DNA from: Cladocopium goreaui
Lineage: Eukaryota; Sar; Dinophyceae; Suessiales; Symbiodiniaceae
Length of the DNA stretch: 64,000 bases
Assembly: GCA_947184155.2 (NCBI GenBank)
Contig: CAMXCT020001772.1
Location: 62,001-126,000 of the forward strand
Direction: 5' to 3'
Positions 33,801-47,800 of this stretch are shown here, one piece after another. The translations under genes and the position numbers were made by a program. Numbering within the stretch: the first letter of the stretch is position 1; each line of letters begins with the position of its first letter. Under the pieces are notes generated by a model. That model made no database searches and was not told the DNA's origin. It saw nothing but the letters and a program-made list of their open reading frames with translations.

Positions 33801-36800
33801 AATGCCCCCTAATGGATCTTAATGGCAGAAATTCGGATTGCTTGTATGCTTCTTTTCTGCAAACAGTTAAATCTTGCAGATCTGGATAGATCTTTTTGAG
33901 AGTTTGGAATTCCTCCCCGCCCAAGAATATCTATCATATCTTTGGATCCAGCCACCAGTTCCATCAACCCGCGGGCAGTTTAAGCACCAGACAGCATGAT
34001 GATGTTCTTTGGATGACCGCCCACGGCCGGGATCTTCACGTTGGGAATGTACTCCAGGGGATACGACACCTCGGACCAGGTCCTACGCTGGAGAATCTCC
34101 AGTCGAATCAGAAAAACCTTGGTCAATTTTGGTAGGGAAACCTTGGGAAACCTTGGGAAACCTTGGGAAACCTTGGGAAACCTTGGGAAACCTTGGTTTT
34201 TGATGAGTTTTCTGTCCCAAGTCTTCATACCCTTTCCGTTCACCCCATTGGGCCGCTGCGTGATGCCATGTGCATCAACCCCGCTGATTCTGATCCTGGT
34301 GGTGAAATTCTTATATATAGTTCGGGGCAGGTTCCATTTTGCCCCTTTCATACGGTCATTTCATATCATATCATGTCATATCTATCATATCATATCCAAG
34401 AGCAAAATGCCATAGTTACTAATCACATGTACACTCGTACGACAGAAGAGTACTTAATCTATTTGCCGTTCTGAACATATCTTCTACTGAAATCAGCATC
34501 TCTGAAGGTAAACTATGGTAAACTTCGACTTCGTCGTCCCCATCTTTGGATGGGTCAAAACCTTGTACCCTGTTGAACATCAAAATAGCTGGTAAATGGA
34601 TGTTAATCCCCCTGAAGTTGCTATTTATAGGTAATGATCCATAGCCATCTTTGGACATGCCCAGGTTTTTCCCAACACCACCGTAACGCTGTCGGCTGGT
34701 CACCCGTGTGTTCTCTGTGATGCTGCCGTCGTTGTAGTCCACCTCGCCTCAAAGTCCAGTCAGGGGGCCAGTGATTTTATGCTTACCCGGCCTGGTGATG
34801 TCAACAGTTAGCTATTGAAAATGGTGATTTATAGTGAGTTTTCCCATTGAAAATGGTGATTTATAGTGGATTTACCCATTAAAAATGGTGATTTTCCATA
34901 GTTTTTTTGTATGTTTACCAGAGGATAACCCAATTAGTAAATCTTGGTTTATTATGGGTTAACCAAAAAATATGGTTTATCTATGGGTTAACCTCAGTTT
35001 AATTTTTAGTAAATCCCCCAATGATGGTTTATCAATTACGGGGAACCCCCCAAACAGTGATAATCTATGACAATCTGCTGCTTTTTTTCTATTTGGGGTA
35101 CCCACCCAACGGGCCAAAAGTTTAACAGCCCAGGGGGTTATTAATCCAGAGTTCACACTATACCCAAGACTTTTAAGATATTCCAATTTTATGGGGCGGC
35201 TGTAACTTTGACCGAAGTTGACTCAAAACATCTTCACAATCCAATAGATTCCAGCAGCTTCATCATATGGCATGGGAATGGATCCCCAGACCCAAGGGTC
35301 CGTGGTGTAGCTGACACATCTGGCGAATGCTTTAAAGTGACCCTCATCTGATTGTTAGTTACTGTTAGTTGGGTATTATCTTTACAGTCATGAATCAATG
35401 ATTTATTTAAAATGTAACAAGGACAGATGTGAAAATCGTCCATTCTCAATGTGAAAATCAATGAAAATCATCTTACAGGTTCAAAAGGTTCATTCTCCAC
35501 TTCTTTTCTCGCTTCAGGCCAGGATTGCAAAATCAAAACACCACTTGGACAATTTGCAATGATCCAAACTATCAAACTCCTCTCATAAGTGGAGGTTACT
35601 TGCTTTGTGCAAGTACAGGTGGCTCACCCCCAGTTTCATAGTGTTGTCGCCAGCAGGGAACGAAACAGATCCTCGACCAACGTGGACCCTGTTGATAGAT
35701 GATTTCCTCATTTCCAATGATCATAGCCACCCGCATTTTCCAGAGGCTAACAGCATATGTTTGTCCAAACCAGGACTTTTGATGTAGGACTCACAATCTG
35801 GGTGAAACAAGCACCCATTTGGTTGTGGTCCAACAGCTCAGCAACCCTCGGAAATTTCCGTCGCGGACAGCCTGTGCGTTGGTCGAAGACCACATTCTCC
35901 AGCAGCGCGCCAAAGCGGATCGCATCCCAAATCTCAGGCTCCTGGTGTAGTCGGATTTACCATCTAGTTATTTAACATACAGTAGCCATGGAAAATCACC
36001 AGTTTTAATAGGTAAACCGTCTATAAATGGGCCATTGTCCATGGCTATGTTAAATAACCAGAGGGTAATGCTCCAGCTAGCCATGTTTCTCATTATCGTT
36101 GTAGTTCGGTGATTTCGCGACTGGAAAAAGAACTCAGATCAACGACGAAAACCCTACGCTGAAACGGTCCTTCTCACGTGTGAGGCCGATGGCCTGCAAA
36201 CAGCGGTGCAGCTTCCAATCTGTTGGCTCTCCAAGGTTCAGTTAAATAGAATATATATATATAAACACATATGTGTATATATATATATACATACTGTATA
36301 TATATATATACATATACTGTGTATATATATATATATATTGTGTATGTCTGTGTGTATATATCACATAATACACTAGTATGTATATACATATAATATCTAT
36401 ATTATATATAGTACTGTATATACATATATATATATATATATACAATTTTTTATGGTGGAATTGGATGCAATTTGGGATGCTGGAGTTTGATCATTTTTCA
36501 GGGAATCAGTGGTGGCCAACGACGGGCCCGCTGGGTAGGTCCCCGAGTCATATGACATCCACCATCCAACTATTGCTGAGTGTGTATGTATGTATATATG
36601 TGGCTATACATACATAATCATACGTGTGTGTATATGTATATATATATATATGTATATATATATGCAATCAGCAGTAGCCAAGCTATGCATGTAGTTGTCG
36701 ACCAGGTTTCTTCGATATCAAGATCAAAGAACCACCTCCCATTTTCCCCATGGGCCCCTTAAAGTGTTCTGAAACGGTCCTAAACAAGCCACCTTGGATA

Positions 36801-38840
36801 ATTTCTGGATAATGATGGATAATGACTTTTGAGGTCTACGACTTGTACATGAAGTCATTTTTTCCCTCCTTTTTTCCCAGTGAACATTCTGGGACAGTGC
36901 CTTGGCATAGCAACCGCCCTCAATGTTGAAGATCTCAGTGGCTGTGGGATGGTCGCTGGAGTCCCCCGTTAAACAGGAAAATTAAAGCGCGCTACTTACT
37001 GAGCAGGAGATGTAACCAGAAATTCTACCTAAAGTATAGATAAGTATAGGACAAGCCAAGTTGCAGAGCCACAATTCTACCTCATTTTACTCTACAATTC
37101 TAAATTCTAATGATTGTCCAAGAGCAGAATTTACGGCCGTTTTTGGGGATCAAAATTGGACCTGAAACCTACCGTTTGGACATTGAAAACTGTCCCATTT
37201 TGGGTCCCCGATGTTGACCCGGAAAACTTGTTTCTTGGCCATCCGTTCGGAAGACCCAAGTGGAAATGGTTTCAATATTGGAGTTCGTGCTTGGACGGGC
37301 AAAGTTCATTTGTTTGCATTCAACACGATTTAGCATTTATATGAAATTTATATACATTTATTGCTTTTTCACATCACGTTAAATGGGCATCAATAACTTC
37401 AAGCTATGCAGCTATCCCATGTCATGACTGAAATTCCATCCAATAGATCCCAGCCTATATGGTGCTTTCTTCATTTCTTGTACGCCCTGCCCCCCCTCAG
37501 TCAAATGTTTACTAAGTTGACATCAAGCATGTCACCGACCCTGCAAGGCTCGTCAACTGGCAGAAAACCAAAAATACTTTTGAGGCCATTCAAGGTGGTT
37601 TCAAACCCGACTGTTCTTACAAAGTCAACCAGTTGGAGTGAATGTTGGGTCGGTGTTATCTGATTCCTGCGCAAACTGTGTCCTGCTTGGTGGTTTCAAC
37701 CCATCCTAGTATTCCTTGGACAGAAATACAGATGTTAATATGTATGTGTATATATATATGTGATTATATGTGTATGTATTATGATCATAATAGTGATAAT
37801 GAAAATAAATAGTGACACTACAAATAATAACAATAACAATAGTAGTAATAATCGCAATAATACTAGCAAATACTAGCAATATGTGGAAGTCAAATTTCGC
37901 CGCTGGGACGATTCAGCAGAAGTTTATCAGAAATCTATCACTAAAATCAGTGGATGTTATTACTATTTGGGATGTATAATCAATCATATCATATATCATC
38001 ACTATGATCATGATCAGTCATTATAGTCAATCATTACATCCACTTCAGATGATTCACCCAGTTGTCAACATCAAAAAGCCATAGATGTAGAAAAGTTGTA
38101 GCAGCTACCTGAGATATAGTCGTTGACTTTGCCTTTCTTTCATCTTTTTGGGTTACAAAAGGCTCATGTCATGTCCAGGACCTGTCCATTTTTTTTCGGT
38201 GCAAGAAGTGGTCGTAATCCGCCACGGGACACCCTTGTCTGTCCAGGCATGCTCGTCGTCGCCGATCAGCAAGCGATTCTCATCTGCGGACCTCGGGCGA
38301 GGACCACGGGCCCCGACTGGTGAAATCTGGTGCCCCCGAGCCGGTGGATTTAGCTGGATAAAGTATCCACATGAATGATGAATATGCAAATCGGTAAATA
38401 GTTAAATAGTCAATGGATAAGTAAATAAACAAATGCATGAATGAAAGAAAGAATGAAAGAATGAACGAATTAAAGAATGAAAGAATGAATGAATGAATGA
38501 ATGAATGAAGGAATGAAGGAATGAATGAATGAATGAATGAAGAAATGAATATCATGAATTAATATATAATTATACAGAATCTTATTATACACATAAAACG
38601 CTTTGCTATCATAATTTCAAAACATCTCTACTATTAGCTACATTGGGAATGAAACTATAATTCATGAATGTAGAACAGTATGAAAAACGAAGGGGGATGC
38701 ATTTCAGGAGAGCGAGTACGGACAGAATCCGTCTCAACAAATGGGTGCAAGCGACTGGCAAGCGACTGTCTTTGCAGCTATATTACATATCCAAAAAAAC
38801 ACATAGATGGCTGTCATGTATCAGTATAATCATTATGCAT

Positions 38841-38872
<32 letters not shown>

Positions 38873-41800
38873 CACATGTGATACATGTATTTGTTCATTC
38901 ATATATTCATTGGTGGAATGACATACACCAATATATATATATAATTATATATATATATATATTGGCATTTGGCATGAATATTGACATATATATACACACA
39001 CATATATATATACATATATATATGTATATACATGTGCACACATGTGATACATGTATATACATATATATATATATATATATATACACCAATGGCAAATTCC
39101 TTTGTGGCTCGAGCGGCAGCGTGGTCTTTCCCGTTCCACTGAGGCCGAAGAAAATGGTCACATCGCCGGCCCTCAGGGTGCTTTCAGCCGGCAAAAAGCC
39201 ATGGCGTCATGGTGTCTTCGGGTGGTTTCATGGCTAAGTATCCTACAAATTAGTTGGGATATAACATGATACTGTGGATGGGTGCAAAATCCAAAATCAC
39301 CAGTTGGTTACTATGGGTGATATAACCCCTGAAACTCTGGTTTCGAATGGCGCAAACGAGACCAAACAACAGCCATGGCTTGTGGTATGTCGATCAAACA
39401 TGATCAATCTTTGAACGGGGAATTCATGGTCAAGTAAGCAAAACCTCAGAAATGATATTTGAGAAACTATAGTAAGTCCATCCCGCTGATGGTAAACATC
39501 CCCTACACATGGGACCCGAAACTAAATATACAAGTTAATTTGGGCTCCTGTATAATTAATTGGGGTCCTGTATATGTGAAGGATGGATGATACAAATTGC
39601 GTTCCAGCAATCCGTAAAGAATAGCAGAATGGCAATGCAAAATCCTACTGAAATAGTGATGAACTATTTCTGTCTTTTGGGAGGTCCTACAAATTCAAAC
39701 GAGCATCGTGTTTCAAGTTGGAAAAGAAAACCAATGTCTGAAATGGCTAGTAGACATGGTCGATGCAACACCTGCAGCAGGGGATCCCCAGGGGCGAAAC
39801 AGCTAAAGAAAATTCTCAGCAGGTCATACCAAAAGGCTTGGTGGCCAAGCCTTTCTAATGGTTTCAAGCCATCTTAAACCTATGGGGCGTGAGTCATTGG
39901 GGATGGATCGTATGATGGACCGTTGGATTCGATGAATCTGTTCGCTATGAAAATCCTGTTAGTGATTTTCCAGTTCGCGAACTGTTAGTTGAAGAGAAGG
40001 TCATCATGTTGAGCCACACAACCATAAAGTACCCTCTGGTAAACTAACATAGCTATTGAAAATGATCATTTACAGTTGATTTACCTATTATAAATGGTGA
40101 TTTTCTAAAGCTATGTTAGTTTACCATAAAGTAATCTACGGACTCCAATTTTCACATCCCACCCCTTGATCCCAGCTTCTTGCCCTCGTTGGCGCTGGCG
40201 TGCATGCTCAGAATTCCACCTGAGATTCTGCTTGGTGATTTACAGCCCACAGCCCCTTGAAAAAGTGGGCAAGTCATTGGGGAGCATCATCCCAAATACG
40301 GCTGAACATGTGTACATATATATATATATGTTTGTAGGTATGTATATACATATATGTATATGTATATGTATAATATATATATATATATACATATGTGTAG
40401 TTAGTTGAAACCACCAACCAGCCATTGATATTTTACATGGGCAAACACAAGAGACATGCTACAGAAATGTCATCACCGATCCATGAAGTCGGTACCAATT
40501 ATCCTATGGGGTTCAACGGGTTCAATAATTGTGTTCCATATATTGTGCTATGTTATGTGACGTGATAGGATGTTCATAACATAATATATATATATATATA
40601 TGATATATACATATACATTGCGATCTGGAAAAAAAAAAACTACTATTGGTATGTTCCCCCCTTTGTGTTCAATGGATACGTTAATGGATATAGGATCTTC
40701 TGGAATTCTTTCCATTGTGGATATCACATACCATCTGCTGAAACCAGATAGTATAGGAAATCCCAAGGACTTTCAGTGTAGGTTACGTAGGTCTAGGTAG
40801 GTCACTGGACACCCTCCTGGGTTTCCTTGCAATGAACATGATCATAATCCCTAGTGACCAATAGATTTCCATCCGTTGTGATCTTACTGTAATCGATTTC
40901 ACCATCCATTGATGGTTTATTGATGAATGTACCCCTGCTTGGGATGCCAAGCAGAATGACCCCGACCGGTTAGTCACTGGAGATGTTCCATTGTTGGGTC
41001 TACCACTGGATCACAGTACTTCCTTTTTAGGCGAAAAGTCGCTGGTAGTGGTGGTGATTTCACGCCGGCAACCGTGGGGCTCTCACTTGGCCTGTCCATC
41101 TTTCAAAATCTTCCAAGGCACGCTTGGGCAGCAAGTAGTTCATGATGGTGAAAACACCTTTCCTGGGCAAAGGTCGGACCTGACAATGGAAAAAGTCGAT
41201 CATTCTACCTATTGTTCGCTTGATTCTCCCCAAAAAAAGATGCCATGTTTGATTGAGGGTAGTATCTAGGGATCCTGGAATGCTCTGAGGAAGGCCCGGT
41301 GTTATATTCATGGCGGTTTGGGTGGTGAAACATGGTGAAACTAGGCCTTCAATGGGTAGAGGGGTGTCAATAGTCAGGCTACCCTGCTACCAGCCTGCTA
41401 CCAGTGTCCGCCGGGTGCTGATAACTGTCGATAAGTTTTCGTCCGATGTTGGAATCCCGCAGCTGACAATACTTAGTATATACCTGTTCTATTGATAGTA
41501 ACTAATAGAAAATAAGAGCAAGTATATAGTGATTACTAATGATTACTATAGACTATAGTAATCGACAATAATCAAGAGCCAGCAAGAGCAAGTAACTAAT
41601 AACCAATAATTAGAAGTAAATCATAGCAACTAAGTACTTCATAGTAATTATATGTAATTATGCAAGTGTGATAGTAGTTAAACTGGTAATTAAGGTGGTA
41701 CTTAAACAGTAACTAGAATAGTGAATAGGAATTAAAATAGTACGTAGTTTAAAAAGATATTATAATTAACATAGCACGTAACATGGTGATTCAAATGGTG

Positions 41801-44800
41801 ACACTCAGATCACTGGAGTTACCACATTACATGATTCTCCCCGTTCCCACATATTGCGCGCCAGGAATCTTCATCTCCCCAGCATATTGCGTGCCCAAAA
41901 TCACCACCTCTCCTGGGTGAAGTCTCCATTTTGACCACCCAGATGTGGGATGTGAGATGGATGCCAAGAAGAGGACTTTTGGATGAACAATGATAGACAT
42001 CCCAACAGGATCGCAAAAACAATATCCAAATGAGGATATTATTCGGAGGAGATCACGGACAAGAGGGCATGAAATGTGATGTAGTGAGCCTTGAACATGG
42101 AATTGTTCAGGAAACCTCTTTGTACGGAACCAAACATTTAATCCATTTTTGGGGGTTCACACTTCAAACCTCCAATCCTTTCTGTGTGCCCTTTCTGTGA
42201 GGACAATTTAATTACTGAAGATTGGTTTCATGCAACAAGTAATGAAAAATGTGTCATCTGGCTATGAACATCCATTTACCCCCTATTTATGTTCATGTTC
42301 ACCAGGGGTACAGGGTTTTGACCCATGCCCATCTGTCAAACAAATCCCCTGATCGACCGATAAATGATTGTACCGCTTCAACGCGAGAAGTCGCAAATTG
42401 GGGACCCAAACCGTGGCTCGTGAAATGGTGGACTTTGTGGTTGCCTTCACACATTATCATTGATCATCATTGATCATTGATCATCATTGATCATTGATCA
42501 TCATTGATCATTGATCATCATTGATCATTGATCATTGATCATTGATCATCATTGATCATTGATCATCATTGATCATTGATCATCATTGATCGCATCTTTT
42601 CCAAATTCCATGTCAGTATTTTCTTCCACCTTTTTTTTTCGGAACTGGCTATTGGTCAAAACCCTGGCACCTAGTGAACCCCAAGTCATAGCTGGGATTT
42701 ATGGATGTTCATCCCATTAGAATTGATAAGAATAGGTTTTGACCCACCCCCAACTTTCAAAAAACACAACCAGGGTTTGTCTGAAAATAGGGTATATTCC
42801 CAAACAAATAGCCATTTAAAAACAGGATAATGATCAGCAAAACCATTGGGTTTAGGGGTACACTATTTTCAAAAAACACCAATTTTTATGGGTAAATGGC
42901 CATTTTCAGTAGCAATGGTAGTTTACCATAGGGTAACTGGGGGATTTTCAAAAAACACCCACCAGTCCATTCAGCCAGCCTTTCCCCGTTCGGCGAAGGG
43001 GCGGGTCTTGAAGTTCAGACTCACCGAGGTCCCGGAGGTCATGCCATCGGTGGCACGGTTCGCCGGAAAGGCGCCGCCGTTGTAGATGGTGTAGTCCTCT
43101 CCAATGACCATAGTTAAATAGTGGATTTTCCCAGCTAGAAACCTCTATTTATGGGATTTTCCATGGCAAACTGTTAGTCATAACCAGAGGGTACCCTCTG
43201 GTAAACTAACATAGCTATTGAAAATGGTGATTTATATATAGTGGATTTATCCATTAAAAATGGTGATTTTCCATAGCTATGTTAGTTTACCAGAGGGTAA
43301 CCCGGTGACGGTTAAGCCAGGGGTGATGAACCGAAGCCAGGTGAAGAACCGAAGCTTCAGGAAGATGGCTCAAAAACCAAGCGTTGAATGTTTCGGTGGT
43401 TCGTAAATGTTCGTGATATATCATGACTAGTTAAGGTGGTTTCAACCTACCCCTCTGAAAAATATGACTTCGTCAGTTGGGATGATTATTCCCAATATAT
43501 GGAAAAATAAAAATCATGTTCCAAACCACCAACCAGATGTAATATAGGTGAACTATCAGGTGAACGACCAGATGAACTACTTGGATGATTGGAGCAAGGA
43601 AGATGTTAAAAAAAAAAAAACGTTGAAGGTGTTTGTCATATCAACTAGAAGTGCTAATGATTGAAGCGAATAGTGTATAAATATATGATGTATATATTTG
43701 AATATTATATAATTATATATATATAGTCTGTAGTCCTTTGCAAAAATGATAACACCTACACTACCAAATGTTGGGCCTGGGCTATCCTGCCAGCGGCTAG
43801 TTTCTGGTTGCAAGGATGCGCCCCGATTCCCTTTGTACTGTGTCAGAGGATTTCCCTGTAGCCCATCAGAATGGTACAATGATTATCCATGATGACCATG
43901 ATCATGGAAGCACGGACAGCGTTGGGTGAAGTGACCATCCCTTTGAAATCCGGACCCTGTTTCGAATACGGCCACATGCTTTGGGACAAAATTATTGGAC
44001 CTGGGAACCACATTCATTGCTGACTTTTAGTAGCAAACCATCCCCATTTTTGATAACAGAATGCGACCCATACTCATCTTTCAATGTCACTGGACGGCTA
44101 CAGGAAACACCTACGTTGACAAGTCAAGAAAAACATGGTCTCCATTAACAGGGGGTGGTAAATGTCCTACTTGAACATCACTAAACTATTGGGGATAGAA
44201 TCTCCAACAAATACTTGAAAGTGATGTTTAAAATACCCAAAATGGATCAAAACAATCAAAACAATCAAAACAGGACATTTACTAACCATTAGTCACCCAC
44301 CAAATCCATCGGTCCATCTGGCTCTTGCAGGGATGATCATGGAGACAACCTGTCCAGGCACGTACCCGGTATACCCTCCCCCCACGGTTCCGGCTCGCCG
44401 AAGTTCAGCAATTCCTGCCACAAAGGATGGGACGAAGCTTCCGTGAAGCTGCTGTGTTGATCTTTGAATGGATGATAGAACGCTTAGAACGCCTGAGAAT
44501 CCAGGATGTCAATGGTATGAGATTTCGAGACTCCAAGTTTGGATGCCATACTCAAAGTGGTGGGCCGAGGCCAGGCCACCTTCCAAATCTTCAGGTGATC
44601 ATTCGACCACAAGGATCGCTTCCACTTGGGGGGTGATCACATATGGATTTACCATGATTTACCCTACAACCGCTACAACCGTATGAGCCTATGAGTCTAT
44701 AGGTGGCTGCATAGGTATGTAGCAAGGCATCCCTCCACCATCATAGCCGTGGCTCCTCCTCGGTCGGTCGGATGAGCATGTTGTGCATGAAGAGTGCATG

Positions 44801-47800
44801 GTACGCTCTGCTGGTGATGACTCGAATCTGGCACGGATCGCGTCTGGTTTTTGTGGGGCGCTGGAGGCAATGTGGCACCAGAATCTTCAAGTTCACGAGA
44901 AATCTAAGTAGTGTTAACCCCAGATTGATAAGCCTGACCAGTAATTGGGGGGTTACCCCCTTTTTCATACGAAACATTGACCGCGAAACACTTCAGCGCC
45001 GCCTTGTAGCGGAAGTCCGGGTCCCACCCAGCGAAGCCATCGAACACGTATAGGCGTTCCTCGCTCGAGCTTGGAGAATTTGCGCGACCAAACCCAAACC
45101 TAATTTAGGGCAATTTGAAGGTGATGACATACATGAAATTCATAGCGTTTACGAAAGGTTCACTATCATTTCAGGTGATGTCGTTTGAGGATATTTGAGG
45201 CTGGCTGAAATTCTCCAACCGAAATGATCCAAAAGTGCGGGGTCACAAAACAGAACGTGGGAGATGTGTCCAAGAACGAGGATGCAAACCAACTAGAATG
45301 GAGGTGCAAAAGAACAAACATGGGGAGGTCAGCTCAATGTAGATGCAACGAATCTTCGGAGACGAAGTATGATATGGCCACGACAATAATGTTGGTGACT
45401 GGCTACGAAAACAACCAGCAGAATGATGGTATTATGTGGATATTGTTTGGATTGAAATCATCCATTGAAGCGACCCTAGGGATTGATTAGGACGGTCCAA
45501 GTATCCATTTGCATCGATTTGAACAATGAATCAAATATGAATGCGTGCCCTGCAAATTGTCGTACTATTTAGGGTTCAGTATGGTTCGGTGTAAACTGAA
45601 CACTGAAGTGTCATGGCTGGATATTGTCCAAAATGTTCATCTACTTTGTCATCTTTAGATCACCCACTGACCTCAACTAATGATTATCCCTGTCCCCATC
45701 GCAGGAAAGGTCCTACTAAACACCGCAAATCCTATGGTATCCCATCATGAGGAAGTAAGGTTCCCCGAGATTTAAAAGCCGGGTGATGTACCAAACCCCA
45801 CCTAAAACGAAGCTATTTCTGTTACAGCTGGGATGATCCGTTTTTTCAAAGGCAAGGCGCTCGTGTGTTCAAGTAGTCAATGGCTCGTTCTCGGTTGATC
45901 CTCACGGCAAACATGGCAATGACTTCAAATCTTGGCAGATTTTGAAATACATCGTGACAGTCGACTCTCCAAAAGGCCGCCAAATCCACGAAAGGTGATG
46001 CAAAATGGACCATTTTGGCGGGAAAGCCCTGCTAGTTTTGGACATCCCAGTGGACTGGGAGGAATCTCCACCAGCCCTGTGCAGCCCAGTCTTGAAGGTG
46101 TTCTCAGAGAGAGGCACATTCACCGGACCTGGGGGTTCAATGGAGAAGCAAACCTCGTGGGAGTTTCAAATAATGCCAAACAAAATATTAATAATCTTGG
46201 ATCATCTCAACAACAACAACATCATCATCATCATCATCACCACCATCCCAGGGCATAGATGCAACATGCATCTGGCAATAGAAAATCCGCTATTGATATA
46301 GCTCTGCGCGCTATTCTCCTCTAAGAAAAATATGATTGCGGAGGGGAGGGCGACACGAAACGGGGTACGAGATGGTATGAGCACGTGCCAACCCGTAAAA
46401 GTTGGATAAACATAGTTCGTAAATGTTCTGACACCATCCATTTGACTGGGTCGACTGGGGTCATACTCTTGAGCGGCAAGAATATCGCAACTGGAGCTCT
46501 GATGAGCTCTCCACAACTCAGAGACCATTCTGGCGGCCGATCTTTGACAATTCCAAAGGCTGAATTGTAATAATTCACCAATCTGAAATAATTGAAATAG
46601 AGGTAATTATTTGCCAAATAGAGGTAATTATTTGCCAATTGTAATAATTGTAATAATTCACCACTCTGATCAGAAAATCATGGTGACTTCACGGTGAGGT
46701 GATTCACCCAATGTTTAAGCCATCTTCCAAGCCATCCAAAGATCTTCCGTGATTCAGGTGCCATCCCTGGCCATCTGAGAAGCCGAACCCCACCAAATGT
46801 CATTCTCCGTGCTTTCCCTGGCGATGTGGATCTGTAGCAGGGCTTCAGTAGAAAAGTGTTAAAAAGCCGCTCCGCTGCTTGTGAAGTCGCAGGTTTGAGT
46901 CATGTCTGATTCATGTCTATTTTTCTATGTTTTTTCTATGTATCCAATATTTTCTATCACAAAAATGTGCACTTGCCAAAGGGGTTCCACAGACACCAAT
47001 GGGTCCAGTCTGGTGTTGATCCACGTCCTGGTCCCGCAGCTCGACCCCCCAAAAATCCAATGTTTCCTCATTCACTTGGGGCTCACTAGCGACCGCTCAT
47101 CCCCGTTTTAGACCATAGTTCGCATGATTATGTATCTATTGAATAGTTGAATATAGTTATAATATTAATGATATTCATGTGTATATATATATATATATAC
47201 TATATATAAATCCATCTACTTGGAACCAACAGCCCCCCACATCCGTGCCCATCCATCCCCCTCAGGGCCCAGCTCCAGCACCACGCGTTTGTCCAAGGGC
47301 GATCTGCCAGTCTTGGCGCCTGAGAAGGCAGCCAGGGCGCCGGTGCTCAGAATGGCGGAACCCTTCTCGTAGCGCAGGGCCTTCAACGCCATGGGCGCCA
47401 GATGGAGGTGTCCCGGTGACCCCAAGAAATGGGGAAGTTGAGGTGCAACGATGATCAAAGATGTGGACTGTTGCAAAAAAAATAGGTAACTGAGAAGAAA
47501 CACATGAGAAATTGGGATTGGACATGATTCAACCAGGAAAAAGGTTGGAGTTTACGCAACAAAAACTAGGAACCACGGAAAAAATGAGTGAAAAAAATCA
47601 TGAGGAGGCGGTGGTACCATATGATATTACCAAGAGCTATCCAGATATTCACCAGCAAACTAGGAAAGTTGTTCACAAACGAGCAACAGGTGTGGGAAGA
47701 CTAAGAAGTGACCACGACAGGTGGAAGGGGGTCAACTAAGGTTTGATGATGATGATGATGATGATGATGAGGAGGAGGAGGGGATAGGATGGGGTACCAT

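Noticed and set aside
36174-36445. Tyr/Ile-rich ORFs (also near 26057, 32812, 38878 and 55275)
   Set aside because: They translate (TA)n microsatellites and are not genes.
43008-43024. GT donor (TCG|GTGAGT) as the end of PEPCK exon 8
   Set aside because: Looks like a consensus donor, but reading on to a GA donor at 43007 keeps the family sequence (SVSLNFK) and gives the correct phase into exon 9.
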